A stretch of 64,000 nucleotides of DNA, taken from Ctenosaura bakeri. Lineage: Eukaryota > Chordata > Lepidosauria > Squamata > Iguanidae. Positions 1-12,300 of the stretch are shown here, in pieces. The position numbers and the translations under genes are program-made. Each line of letters starts with the position of its first letter. Within the stretch, counting starts at the first letter, position 1. The notes under the pieces were generated by a model. That model had not been told where the DNA came from. It ran no database searches and worked only from the letters and a program-made list of their open reading frames with translations. The DNA lies in contig CAOLHI010001436.1 in NCBI GenBank assembly GCA_948474755.1, positions 186,001 through 250,000 on the forward strand, read 5' to 3'.

Positions 1-340
1 GTTTGGAGATGTTAACAATACAGTCCTTTGCTTATTTACACAGTAGTAAACCTTAGTGTGTTTAACAAAGCTTTCTCCCAGGTTTGTATGTATAGGATTT
101 CAGTGTGTTGCATATTGTAGAATAAGTTTTCATTCTTAGCTTTTAATCTTTAAGAAACATCTGACAGATTTAAAGGCTAGAAAGTTGTCTGGAATGGTAA
201 TAAGAGGGATATATTTGGGAGAATGAATAGTTAGAAGCAACATTTAAAGTGTAAAAACTGGGATGTTATATTTACTGACTTTATTTTTCTTTTCTTGGGA
301 TCATGGCACTGTTAATTTCCTAAAATAGAGAATTTCCCAG
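1..340 (+). other. 3' end of upstream MICU1 intron
   Basis: AT-rich intronic sequence ending in a pyrimidine-containing tract (about 280-320) and the acceptor at 339-340 (tttcccag). No further exon or repeat is recognised in these 340 bases. The four-residue micro-exon that defines the muscle MICU1.1 isoform would, as I recall, lie in this intron; I see no copy in the visible part. Confidence 0.7.
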
Positions 341-443
341 GAACGTGAGAAGTTTGCAGATGAAGACAGCATCTTTTATGCACTTGGAGAATGTGGTCTG
401 ATCTCCTTTTCTGACTACATCTTCCTCACAACAGTTCTCTCAA
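341..443 (+). CDS. MICU1: MICU1 internal exon (segment before EF-hand 1)
   Basis: The 103-nt exon encodes 34 residues plus one base. It begins [16 protein letters not shown], passes through [18 protein letters not shown], and ends with the first base of a split Thr codon, followed by a strong donor (gtaagt, 444-449). This matches the MICU1 segment just N-terminal of EF-hand 1 almost residue for residue; compared with the human protein as I recall it, the differences are conservative or small (for example Asp for Gly and Ala for Thr). The next exon supplies CT to complete Thr, then PQRNFEI. The start at 341 follows a consensus acceptor. The nine bases before it also read Ile-Ser-Gln in frame, which are the MICU1 residues expected there, so a start at 331 is an alternative. 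I prefer 341 because it gives a phase-0 junction, compatible with the known 12-nt micro-exon at this position. Confidence 0.93.
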
Positions 444-1468
444 GTAAGTGCATGCTTTGTTTCATGCTACTTCTTTGATATTTACATTTAGCCTGACATT
501 TACCAGAGCTTTAGTTTATGTAAGTCAGTTGCAGTTCTTCTTCATGGTCTCTGTGACTCACATAGATCATTTTGGACTTGTGCAGCTTCATCCTCAGAAA
601 CTTCTAAAGCCAAGCTGTCCTTTTTGGTGGGACAACCCATATTCCACTCACTACCTAGGCTCACTGTCCTTTCTACCTAATTATTCCTTTTTGTTCATCA
701 CAGTGGCAGCATAGTTAGAAATTTTCTCCTTACAGTTTAAGCTAATATGTTAACAAAGACTCTCCTTTAGTCCTTTGGGCTTTCTTCCCTTCTCTTTCTT
801 TTCCTTCCTTCTCTTTGTTTGTTTTATTTTACTTTCTTATTTCTTGTAAATTGTTTTCCTTCATTATCTACCTTTCAGTAAGAAGAGTACTCCTCCCACC
901 CAATCATAGCTTTGTGGCCTCAAAGGGCTCTTTAGAAACGTGTCTTCAGTGTAGTCAGAAAATTCCTCAAACCAACAACCGCTACCATTGGCTACTTTGA
1001 CTCTGTTAAGTACTTATTGTAGACAGTTGTTGGCACTGTTGAGCCTTTATGCAGTAGGCTTAAAAGAATAGGTCCTCAAATCTAAAAGCATTTATTTGGC
1101 ACAGCACCCTTAAATCTTCATCTCTCACAGCCAAAAACAAGCTAATCTTTTGGCTTCAGTGGGCAATTGCTTCCGATCATATCTGTGAAACACATGGAGG
1201 TATTAAAGTCCACTATGGATTTTATCTCAAAAGTACCTACCTAAATTCTGCTGATATTGATGGTAGTACAGTATACACCTACTGCCTTCTCCAAAATGCC
1301 TAGATTAAAATGAAAAAGTCTGTGTTCCTGTGCCACCTGAATGCTAATCATCTCGGATGTGTGGCACATACAGGTTGACAGGAGTCCAGAAAACATGGCC
1401 CACCACTGAAATGGCCTCTCCCTAGAAGCTGTCCACCTGAACACAGCTGTTACCCTGTATGTTGGGGG

Positions 1469-2440
1469 TCCTGGGAGGGGCACCCAAATTACCAAAAAAA
1501 CACAAGCTGGGGGAAATTAAGCTCAAACACTCTCTTAGCTAAACGAGCGGCAGGGTAACTTTAGCTAGGATCTTTTACCCTATGTCTACGGCTTCAGGTC
1601 AGAGGGCAAGTGGACAAGTTTAAAAGTAACAAAAACAACAGTTTTATTGCAAGACAAATAACAAATAAGACAACACATACGCTAGCTAACTGGGAAATAG
1701 AAATGGAGAGATTCAAGGGAGTGGGTAATATGACACCTGGTCTCGTAGTCCTGGAGAGAAAGTCGGGGTTCCAGGAGAGAAAGCTCAGCGTGGTTTGCTG
1801 AGGGGAGCTCCTTAGACAAGCCGTCAGCAAGGCAGGATGGCAGTCCAAAGTGATCCAAAAAGGGGAGGCAGACTCAGTTATAGGGAACTGAGGGGAAAAC
1901 TTCACTGGACAGAGCGGCAGCAAGGCTGGATGGAAGTCCAGGGAGATCCGAGGTAGTCCCAAAAGTGGGGACTTTTTATAGGGTGGATCTACAGGCTATG
2001 CCATGCTTGGTGAGAACAAAGGGATTTTAGAGCGGGACAAAGGATTTGGAAAAGGTCAAGTTTGCATGATGAGCTTAACGCTGGATAACAATGGTATGGC
2101 CAGTATGTAAATAGCTTGGCTGAAAGGAGTTGCTCAGCTCAGCCGTGCGTCTATTGTACAAGGATCGCGCTGAGCAATGCCTGTTTTCAATGAAGTGTTC
2201 CCTGAAGCAACGAAGAGGCTTGAGTTGCCTGCTTCAATGGAATCTGGAATGTAAAACCGTTAACGGCTGCACCAAATACGTGCTTGTCCAGAGGACCCTT
2301 GCAAACACGTGGAGCAGAGTGGCAGAGAAAGGTCAAGTAGAGGCCAAATTGTTTGATATCAAAGTGATATCTAGTGCTCTCACCAGACATAACATAACTG
2401 TTGTAACACAGCAACCACAGCAGGGCCATTGTTCAGGATC
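1469..2440 (-). mobile_element. Eroded LTR-like remnant of an endogenous retrovirus (minus strand)
   Basis: Read on the minus strand, this moderately GC-rich block has LTR-like architecture. There is a TATA-like box (CCTATAAAAAGT, complement of about 1971-1982), then about 335 bases, then a polyadenylation signal (GCAATAAAA, complement of about 1640-1648), and further on a stretch (1469-1488) resembling a gammaretroviral proline-tRNA primer-binding site (about 12 of 18 positions by eye). A roughly 30-bp unit occurs twice inside (about 1826-1857 and 1918-1949). The far end is not defined; 2440 is an estimate. No gag, pol or env coding is visible, so it is a remnant. It could instead be another LTR class. 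Confidence 0.4.
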
Positions 2441-3742
2441 TTTACTATCAAACAGCTTTAGGTGTAATCTGTCCATCATATTGCTGTCCTTGATGCTTCC
2501 CAAATGAGGCCAGTTTGTTTAGTGGGGACTCTTTAAGACATTTCTTCAGCTTTGTAGCCTGGTCCCACTTGAGCTGTGCTGCAGGGAGTTGGAGGAGCTG
2601 GTGGTAAAGCCAAGAATAAGAATAGTGAGACTGGATGTCTTCAAATCTCCCACCTCAGCCATGATGTCTTGTCTCTCATCTTCATTCTACAATATATGAA
2701 TTGATGATTACTGAAGTAATGTGTCTGAAGCACTCTGATCTCTTGAATTATAGCACAAACAGTCAGATCAGAATCCCAGCTTTGTACCTAGGTTGGCTAT
2801 CTTGTGTGCAGCTGCCATCACTTGCCATAGATCATTGGTAAAATAATAATACAGTATTCTCTATGGTTTTTATACTTTTTGTAATACTTTACTCTATTGT
2901 ACTTTTATACTGTATTGTCAGGAGTGTAGCAATAAGGCAGGCAAATTGCCCTCCTCGGTGAAACTTTCCTTCAGGCTCCTAATTTCTAGCACTGCAGCTA
3001 ACCATTTAGAAAAACAGTTTAGGCATCCATGGTAAGGGTATGATAGAAACTTATAAAATACCAACATTAACACTTCATGAACTTGCTAAAACATTCTACA
3101 TTTACAAAGAAGCTTTTCTAGGCATATACAGTTCATATGCTTTAGAATTCACCTTTGATGAACCAGCTGCTGTGTGTGGAAGTTTATTCTCAGCTTTAAT
3201 ACTTGTGCTGCATCATACAGGCATTGAATGCCTTATCAGAGAAATGCAAATTTAGTAATTTTGGCTTTTGAAACTAGCATAGTTCTGGACGGTGTCTCCA
3301 CAAGTTTGCAGAGATACCACAGCGCATTAGACTTCATTAACAATTGAAATCATTATATTAGAGTGACTTGCGCTATATTAAATTGATATGCTTTTTTAGA
3401 AGCTTCACAACATATGTCTAATTAAAATGCTGTTACTTATGAAAATTTTTCCCCCACAGAATCCTTTTATAGTGACCAGTGACAAAACCATCTGCCCCCC
3501 TTGCACTTTTATCTATTTTCCACACCCAGTAAAAATTGTCTTGTTACACCCTGTATATATTTTATACCCTTTCGAAAAACCGTTTTTCGGTTTCATATAT
3601 GCTGAAAAGCATTGAATTGAATTGGATATTTGTAGTGCTGGATCTCCTATATGTTGCTCCTTACCTAGTCTTTTTAACTCTATATTCTGCCATATAATTA
3701 GAAATTGTAAGGCATCTGATAAAACCCTTTTATATACATAGA

Positions 3743-3800
3743 AAGCTGCCTTATATTGCCCCAGACCATTATTCCATCTAGTTCAGTAGCTAATACTGGA
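3743..3800 (-). repeat. tRNA-derived SINE, 3'-part fragment (minus orientation)
   Basis: The stretch 'ctgccttatattgccccagaccattattccatctag' matches the tail side of a common reptile SINE whose body reads in from a tRNA-like head. Its complementary head portion lies about 470 bp downstream (4276-4388), suggesting one element interrupted by an insertion, or two separate fragments. Confidence 0.55.
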
Positions 3801-4275
3801 GCACCCAGAACTGTTTTTAAGGTGGTGGTGGGTGGGGCGCTTAATCTTAGAAGGCAGGTCATTATTAATGTTGCCTACTTGCAGGCAGGAAGTAAAGTAC
3901 TTTTCCTACGCATTACCGTTTAAACATCTTGAATGTGAAGACTTTGCAAGAACAACATGCATGCAAAAGTGCAGTTCATATGCTGATTTTAGCTTCCTCC
4001 CAAGTAAGTGCATAGGATACATTTTAGGCAGCCTTTATCGTTCCTGGGAAGGCTCAGTGGCAATGGCTGCCTTAATTTTTCTTACTGCTTCATCCTGCAG
4101 TATAATTCTGATTGATAATTACTGAGTATGGTTAACTGTATAGAAGCCTCAGTGGCCAGGTTTTGCCAGATCATCATAGGGGTCAGCCCCTTCCAGCCTA
4201 GTCTCAGGGAGTGAAGACCTTCCTGTCTTCCCCTCCTCATTCCAGTGTTGATGTCAACCCTCACCTGCGGCAGCT

Positions 4276-4388
4276 CACCAGGGTTTCAGGAGTTTTTTCT
4301 GTCCTGACCTGGAGATGCCAGAGGTTGAACCTGAGGCCTTTTGCATGCAATGTTTGTGCTCTGCCAATGAACTGCCATTGAGTTATAT
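4276..4388 (-). repeat. tRNA-derived SINE, head portion (minus orientation)
   Basis: The block 'cctggagatgccagaggttg' followed by 'aacctgaggccttttgcatg' and a degenerate 'ctctgccaatgaactgcca' is the reverse complement of a tRNA-like Pol III promoter: a B box (ggttcaa-like) and a 5' gtagctcagtggt-like head. Same family as 26195-26362 and 39787-39940. Confidence 0.55.
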
Positions 4389-5311
4389 AAATGCTAATCT
4401 AAATACTTTCCTTGTTTCTTTGGAAAGTTAATTTTTTAGTATAGCCTGTTGTTTTCCTTTGCCAAGTCACTGAGTAAAGAGGGAAGGTGGTATGCTTCCT
4501 AGAAGTACAGGGAATTGAATTTAGATTATACTGTTGGACATTGCTGGCTACCTCTGTTAATAGTAGAAGTGAATTATGTAATTAGTTGGCAGCACATCCA
4601 CCCACATTCATAAATACAAACTAATAATGTATGTTAGGAATTTTCTTTGGTTTTAAAACAATCAGCTTAACTAAGTTTATAGACTGCTGGCAAGGGAGGC
4701 AATGCAACAAACATGAATCCCCCCCCCCGCTACATTTTCTGCAGTTTGCATTGCATATATATTACTATTTCACACATTCAGGGTTGTGAAACTGTAAACT
4801 GCTGTGAGATGAAAACAGCAAGTCTGTATTAACTCTCTTCATGCCAGAAAACTGCAGAGAAGAAAACACGTTTTCCCCACTAAATCCAAAACTATGTTTC
4901 AGAATTCCATACAAATGAATTTGTAGACTGCTGCACTTGCAACACAAGTGGCTTAGTAGCTTAGAAAAGGCACTCCCCTTTTTAATGTTCTACCATAAGT
5001 TCAGATGGCTTGGATATTTCCATTGCACTCACCATAGGTGTAATCATATGGCAGCATTAATAATATGAAAAAAATGCTCCTTGTAGTGATTATTGTCAAC
5101 AGCAGTGTTTGGACAAATCCAGACAGGAGCACTTGGCTGAAAATGTGAGGGGGGAAACCAGAAGCTGCTCTGATTTTCTCCTGGAAGAAAGGCTGATCAG
5201 TTAATGATCAATACTCAGTGTGAGGACAGGTTAGAGGTTAGACAAATCAGTAACAGTGTGGATTGCGTCCAAGGTGTCATCTGGCAAACCTTGAGCTTTG
5301 TTATGAGTAGA

Positions 5312-5535
5312 TACAGTCGGCCCTCCTTATCTGTGGATTCTGTATCTACAGATTCAACCAACCATGGCTTAAAAATATTCCCCTCCCCAAAAAATCCAAA
5401 AAGCAAACTTTGATTTTACCATTTTATATAAGGGATGGCCATTTTACTACAACACTGTACATAATGGGACTTGTGCATCCACAAATTTTAGGGGTCCTGG
5501 GACCAAATCCTAGGAGATACCAAGGGCCTACTGTA
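5312..5535. mobile_element. Tigger/MER2-like MITE (TcMar), 224 bp
   Basis: Non-autonomous DNA transposon. It is bounded by TA target dinucleotides and imperfect terminal inverted repeats (cagtcggccctccttatctg at the left, complement of ggagataccaagggcctactg at the right). The interior carries 'gattcaaccaaccatgg' and 'ccattttatataaggga', which resemble mammalian MER2/Tigger derivatives as I remember them. No transposase is encoded. Confidence 0.8.
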
Positions 5536-5763
5536 ATCATGAACTGCTTTTTAAAAGAGGTACCATTTTAATATTCCTTCACATCATTTTTATTCCTGCT
5601 GATAACGTTTTTAATGACTAAAAGGCAGCATGAATTCCAGTCCTCATAAAATTAAGAAGCAGTGTTTATAAAGCACTGAGTTCTGTGGTGATAAAGGGCT
5701 GAATAGAATATTAGTCCTACTTAGACTCATTAAAATGAACAGGACTTATTAGTCACAACCAAC

Positions 5764-5969
5764 TTGTTGTTTTGTGCCTTCAAGTCATTTCTGATTTATG
5801 GGGACCCTATCATGTTTTTGTTTTTTTCTGGGGCTCAGAGTATGTGATGTGCCCAAGGTCACCCAATAGGTTTCCATGGCTGAGCAGGAAATTGAACCGT
5901 GGTCTTCAGGTTTGTAGTCCAATGTTCTAATGTTCCAATGTTCAGACCATTACACCATGCTGGCTCTCA
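5764..5969 (-). mobile_element. Sauria-type tRNA-derived SINE (minus)
   Basis: Complete-length copy. Read on the minus strand it has the gagagccagcatgg head with Pol III A- and B-box-like sequences (ggttcaat), the central 'accttgggcacatcacat' block, and a Bov-B-like 3' end finishing in ttgaaggcacaaaacaacaa. Moderately diverged from the other copies. Confidence 0.88.
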
Positions 5970-6444
5970 CAACCAGTTTAAGTCCCGTTTATTTTAATCT
6001 GTTTACTCTAGATAGGACTAGTATTTAACCTAAAGTATCAGATGGGCTTCTGTGATTTCATGGAATGTTTATAAACATTGACCTGAATAAATGTGTCAGT
6101 AAATGTGGAGGTTTTTATATTTCATGTGCAGACTTGTCAACTGTAGTTAATTTTTTGACATACTATAATGTAATAAGATGCAACTCTTATGGGGCTATGT
6201 ACAGAGCAAAGCTCAGAAGAATAGCAGACAGAGGCATTTTTTGCATAGAACAAATACAAAAGCACAATTTGATGGCGTCTTTCTGCTGGGGAACCTTTTC
6301 GAGTGTGGAAGTATATCTTTTTTACAGTTGCTCCATTAGTATAAAGTTGCCCTCCCACCATGGACAACCTAACTTTGACCATTTACTTGTGGCAGACCCA
6401 TGAGGTTGATATACAACCAACATAAAAATAAACATTTCAGACAA

Positions 6445-6562
6445 GTGTATATTTCAGAGGAGGGAACTGGCAAAACCACCTCTAAGAAAACCCTATGAAA
6501 TTCAAGGGGTTGCCACACATTGACAGCAACTTGAAGGCACATGAATGCATACACCCCCACAT
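6445..6562 (+). mobile_element. 5S-rRNA-derived SINE, 3' tail fragment
   Basis: Contains the tail shared by the 5S-Sauria copies: 'tttcagaggagggaactggc', 'aaaaccacctctaagaaaac', 'cctatgaaattcaaggggtt', 'gccacacattgacagcaact', 'tgaaggcacatgaatgcata'. The 5S-like head is missing. Confidence 0.75.
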
Positions 6563-9042
6563 ATACATTTTGTGTGCATAAAGGGCTGAGAGATTTTAAA
6601 AAGGCAGTATTCTTTTGTGCAGAATGAAGCTAGTAATAATTTTTAAAAAGGTGATATGTGATTATGTATATGAGTTGTTTTCTACACACCTCCAAGCTTA
6701 TGAGGATTTACACACATAGGGAATGACCTGCAAACATGTATATGCTGTTGCATTGTATTAAGGATATTGAAGTCTAGCAATATAATGGGCAGATTGGCCT
6801 CAGTTGTGGCCCTAGGCAACTAAACTTTATATTGCGTTCAAGGAGAAACTTCATTATTGTGTCTACTATAGAGATCCCTAGTCAGAGCGATTGGAGTTGC
6901 GGTAGGAGACTATAGTCTCTTTTAAGCAACACAAAAGTTCAGCTTGCATTCTCCATGGCCACATTTTTCAACTAGGAGATGCTATCTAAGAGCACCAAAC
7001 AATGAGATAACACTTGGAGTCCAAGTTTCCATTTAGACACAAGTTTCATTTGACAGCCTGATGTGAATTCTGTGATACTGCTGAAATCGCATCAGAACTT
7101 GAAAACAGTTGCATTGCCATCCTGCCCTTCCTAAGTGTCTTTTCTGTTGCTGCTGTTAGTCTGTGGTGGTTTCTGCAATGCTTCTGGCTCCTTGTATGGA
7201 TGTAACACAACCAAGGTGGTGTCTCCTTACCGTAATTATAGCTTGTAATGAAATAATTAGTCATTCCTTGTAATGAAATTAACCATTAAGACCAAAGCCA
7301 ATTGAATATTAATACATTATTAAGTAGTAGAATGCTAATGAGCTACTTATCTGTGGCAATAATTTCACGTTGATTATTTTTAATTGTATCCTAGTTTTTA
7401 AAGAGCACAGATTTACTTAAATATGGTTGGAGTTACAAAGGCTGTAATCTTGTACACACTTACCTGGGAGGAAAAACTGTTGACTCAGTGGGGCCTACTT
7501 CTGAGTCTACGTATATGTACTTATATTATTAATCACTTATTTTATTGAATAGGATCTGCACTTTTGACTGCATATTTGTAATCATCATCAAGGGAGTAGC
7601 AACATGCAGTACATCTCTAAATGGTATGGAAAATGGAGCTTGTTGTGCCTATATTTAAATTCAGATTTAATCAGTTAGATTGTGTTGATTTTTGTCTCTG
7701 CTCAGAACAACTGTGTGAGTCTTTGATAGCTAGTTATAAGCAAGGAAAATTAAATGCCAAAATTAAGATATTTGATGTTATCTAAAGTCTTCAGTCTGTC
7801 GACTTCACTCCCTTCTGTTACAGAATATTAGCCCAACTCTTTTCATTGTTACCCCCTTGCGATTAGTTTCCCAAAAATTATATAGGTCTGTTCTAAGTGG
7901 ATATTTTATGTAATCCCAAAGGTAGGGTTATGAGGCATTAGTTCAATAAGGCAAAGAAAATGGGCTGATGTTATTCTTTTTGTTATTACCGCAGTGCTCA
8001 TCAGCTGGCCAGGGCTTAAATAAAACTCATTTGCATTTTACAAGCAGGGAGCTGTTTCCATACTGCATAGAAAATGAAGTCTGTCACCATATTTTATTTA
8101 TAAGTAATTTACTGCTCTCCTGCAGTCTGTTTTCCTAGTCTGCCCTGTGTTTCTATGATTCCCTCCCCCTGAAAGAGATAATAAAATAACATTTTAAAAT
8201 GTGTCAATACTTCTAGCCTTCTGTTAAAGGATGCTATAGCAAAATAACTTGGAGGACACTGCACCAGTTTCATGGCATCAGCTGCACCTCAATTCAAATT
8301 TTTATCAGTGCAGTTTGAATTTCCTTAGCAATGAGGTACAAGGTTAAATGAAATGAGATGGAATTTCCTTTTTACCTTCTCAGAAATGAGTTAGGGGAAA
8401 GTGCATCTGGCTTGGTGGTGGATTTAGTTGTTGGAACGAGAGTCGTAGGAAAATAATATAAGGAACATAACACTGACAAAATCAACAGGAGTGAAAATCC
8501 TTTATCACTTTTGTGTCCCAGACCTAACCATATTTACTTGGAAGTAAATCTCATGGATCTCAGTGAAAGTTGATTCTGGGTAAGGATGCCTAGGTTAGCA
8601 GACCTACAACTATCATTCATCTCATCCTGCAAGGCTAAGAAAGGTTGTTGAGGTAAGAGCTGTGTCCTACTCTACCCAGATTAACAGAAGAAGAGAAGAA
8701 CAGACTGACGGGACAAGGTTCATCTTACCCTCTCCAGTGTAAGCACAGACAAAAGAGAATAATTGCAGTACAATAGCTTGAACTGATCTGTTGGAGAACA
8801 TTTGTATTTTCTGTTACAAATGTACCATTTCTGGGGTTCTGTGTATGAAAAACGTATTTGTATCTTAGCAGTACATATGACGTTATTAGTCTAACAAGAC
8901 CTGTTTTCTTTCTATCACCGATAATAAGTCCTAGAATTCCTCTTCATGTATGGATGCCCTTTCAGAGCTATATGATGAAGAGGTAAGTTGGGGAAGAAAC
9001 AGGAAATACAATAGTATATTAGCTTGGTGTATTAATTTGACT

Positions 9043-9279
9043 GAGACAATGTGGCATAGTGGTTTGAACATTGGATTAGGACCTTGGGAGACCAGGGTTT
9101 GAATCCCTGCTCAGCTTCGGAAACCCACTGAGTGATCTTGGGCAAGTCACACTCTCTCAACCTCAGAGGAGGGCAAAGGCAAAACCTCCTCTGAATGAAT
9201 CATGCCAAGAAAACCCTGTAATAGGTTCTCCTAAGGGTTGTCGTAAGTCAGAAATAACTTGAAGGGACACAACAACAAT
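9043..9279 (+). mobile_element. Sauria-type tRNA-derived SINE
   Basis: Well-preserved copy. The head is gagacaatgtggcatagtgg, with the B-box-like ggtttgaatccc, the centre 'cttgggcaagtcacactctc', then 'aaaggcaaaacctcctctga', and a Bov-B-shared tail ending 'acttgaagggacacaacaac'. Confidence 0.92.
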
Positions 9280-11552
9280 TAGTTTGGCTGGCCTTAAACT
9301 GGATCAAATTTCTAGCCAACCCTTTCCCCAAGACTATTAACTTTTATTTGTTTCTACTCAAATCCAGTTCCTCCTCTCTCCAACCCTGCCCAGTTTGCCC
9401 ACAGGAAGCTTTACAGATATTTATGTAGGAACTCAGAAGTTACTTTTTAAAATAACTAGTTTCAATTCTTGGCTGTAAAAAGAAGTTGTCCTTACATAGT
9501 AAATTTTCTAAAATTGGTCTTTATTTGCTTGTTATTTATAACTAACTACAACAGTTACTCTAAGTTACTTTTAAAAAACATAGATCAGAATACCACAGAC
9601 TATTAGTGTGTGGTACAAAACACACCTATCTAGTGAGGTCACCAACCTCCTATGACTATAAAATGAACTAAAAATTGCAGTAGCTACACTGTAAAAGGTG
9701 TAATATTATACATTATAGTCATAATGTAACTTAGGTACGATGGGGAAAAATAATTAATTTTAAGTAATTTGTTATTGGAAACTATCTGCTTCTAAGTTTT
9801 GGTTAGGGCAAAGAGCAGCTTAGGAGCAGATCAATATTGAGGGAAATGGTGCAGGGGGAAAGAACTACCCCACTTCCCTAATGTCATATCCCTGCTTTGC
9901 AGCTGCTTTTAACTTCTAGAAATTGTGGGAAATCCAAATCATATCTCATCTAGTTTTATTTTAAAAAGTCAAGACACCTTTTTCAGATGGTCAGACCACT
10001 TCTGTGAACAGTGTTTCATAAAACTCGGTCATCAGCATATTATCAGGAAAAATGTCTTAAATGGCAGGCAGAAACTGAACCATTTGCTTTCCCCAGATGT
10101 AATCAATAACTGTTGCTAAACTGGAATCTTTCATTTCTTTCAGTAGCACAAGAAAATCTGTGCTGAAGCTTTGGTAACATCTGCCACCTGCTAGTTATTG
10201 GATATCAGCAGAAGATTTTGCTGAATTATTCGTAATAAGTATACTTGTTAGATCCAGGGCAGAAAGTAAGGATGGACCAGTAGCAATATTACTATACAGG
10301 ACTTAGCTGTAATCTTTTTAATGTTGTCTCCATCATGCCATCTTGAGAGACTGTAGCCTTCTAGCAAAGCAATTCTAACGTAGCTGTTTCCATATGGAAG
10401 CTGTCTTTACGGTTAAGTATTGTTTTCCTCCAGTCCTTTGAAGGTCAGCCAATAACTGATGTAACGTTGCTGAGAGATAAGGCTTGTACTCTCATCTTAG
10501 CATTGTCTCTTATCTCTCTTTTGCAGTTTGAAGAGATAAGTTTAACTATATTCATTATTGGTGCTTAAATCCCACCCCCATACTCCTGTTATTATTTCTG
10601 TATCCCTTTGTATGACCAAGACACTTTGTATTTATTCTCTTTTTTTAAAAGGAAAAGATAGAAATACTACATTTTGATAAGAAAAAATATACTTCTCATT
10701 GCCAGTAAATGAAAATATTCGGTGTTCTTCCAAGAACATGTTTTCTTAACCATTAGTCAAACTAAAAACAAATTATACAAGATGGCATATACATATATTG
10801 AAGGTAGGAATCAGCTAATACTTTAGGTTTGCTTTGTGGCACACTAGTTATAAAAAGATTGAACACTACTACCCTGGACTGCAGATTGATCTAATGTAGG
10901 GTATTTCAGTGACTTTATTTATTTATTTGTCTGTGCTGATGCTAATTAACATGCCTGTTTTTTCTTGAATTTCATTTGGATCATTCTGTTTGTTCAAAGT
11001 GCATTGTTCTTCTCTTTTCCTCAAAGGACATTCCACATATAAATCAAAGTGAGACAAATACTTCTAGTTGCTTCCTATTGGCTATAATATTATATTTAAT
11101 TTTCTGAATACGAAGATGGGAAATATGATATATTTAAAGTTCCTTTTAATGGAATTTTACATCTCATTGAGTTTATAAGGATGAATTGTGAAGAAACAGT
11201 TTTGCCTGTTTGAATTATAACGTGGCGTTATGCACGCCTTTCACTTTGTCTGTTTAAATTATAGTGTGGTATTGTACATGTCTATAAATTGTTTTCAGAT
11301 TTCAGGTTTTTAAAACCAGTGGAGTGTTGATGCAATTTGCTTATGGCGGATAATCTTTTCTTGAATTGCTGTGCTTTAGTGGAAAACCTTGACTGAGCTT
11401 TTTTTTTCCTAAATACACTTTGAAATATACTTTCCCAAGAAAATGTGTGGGATTCCTCTATTAACCCTAGCTGTCATCCCTAGCTACCTTACATTATGTT
11501 TTATAATGGAAATGAGGAACCTCTAAATAAAAGATGGATATAGGCTGTAGAA

Positions 11553-11773
11553 GTTCTTGAAGGGATGCTATGTAGGGGAAAGAGAGGGCTTGTTTTCTGC
11601 TGCTCCAGAGACCAGGACAAGGAGCAATGGATTCAAGCTGCAGGAAAGGAGATTCCACCTGAACCTCAGGAAGAACTTTGAGTGCTTTGAGGGTGTTCCT
11701 GCATGGCAGGGGGTTGGACTAGATGGCCCGTGTGGTCTCTTCCAACTCTACATTTCTATGATTCTATGATTCT
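11553..11773 (+). mobile_element. CR1 LINE 3' end (5'-truncated)
   Basis: Carries the conserved CR1 3' terminus: 'gggggttggactagatggcc', then 'cgtgtggtctcttccaactc', then the CR1-specific terminal octamer repeat (atttctatgattctatgatt). CR1 elements insert without poly-A and are usually strongly 5'-truncated, as here. Confidence 0.9.
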
Positions 11774-12198
11774 TCATCTGGCTAGCTGGATAGCATCTGT
11801 TGTTATTTCCAGTCCAGTCTATTTAAAGAAGAAATTATTAAGACTTATAATTAGTTGTGGCCAAATTGTAATGAGCCTTCCCTTAGTTCTGCTACCTCCT
11901 GGAAAGCAATCCCACCAAGCCAAGAAAAGAGTTCCTAATAGACCATTTTATCCACACAGAGCAAATGCTAAAAAATAATCTCTCCCTATATATCTTAAAA
12001 GAGTTAAGTTTCCTTTTCTTCAATCCTTTCTGTTATTCCTTTTTTGTAGTTATTGTTGCTGTATTTCGCTGCTGCGTTTTTATCATTGAAGTCTTTTTTT
12101 TCCCAAGCAGGCTCATAGAATTTTTGGACTGAGTGTGCCTTGATGATGTGGTCAAATCCCTCTCCTGAATCATATACCCAAGGCATGGGGAATATGCA

Positions 12199-12300
12199 GC
12201 TCTCCAGAAGTAACTGACCTGTGATTCCCACCAGTCCTGGCTGTATAGCCAATGGGGAATGATGGTGACAGTTGCAGCCTAACAATATCTGGAAGGCTAC
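12199..12300. repeat. Short foldback (inverted-repeat) element, family A
   Basis: The left arm (tccagaagtaactgacctgt, then gattcccaccagtc) is imperfectly complementary to the right arm (ggggaatgatggtgacagtt, then gcagcctaacaatatctgga). Related foldbacks occur at 19614, 53147 and 62870. Looks like a MITE; superfamily not determined. Confidence 0.55.

Noticed and set aside
1594..1962. 122-residue minus-strand open frame
   Set aside because: Lies within the LTR-like block between its TATA-like box and polyadenylation signal; hydrophobic stretches reflect T-rich composition.
3564..3590. Short near-palindrome (gaaaaaccgtttttcgg)
   Set aside because: Too short and isolated to interpret, and not supported by a repeat family or a promoter-like context.
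9043..9120. Possible tRNA gene
   Set aside because: The head has A- and B-box-like motifs but no full cloverleaf with paired acceptor stem, and it continues into the SINE body.
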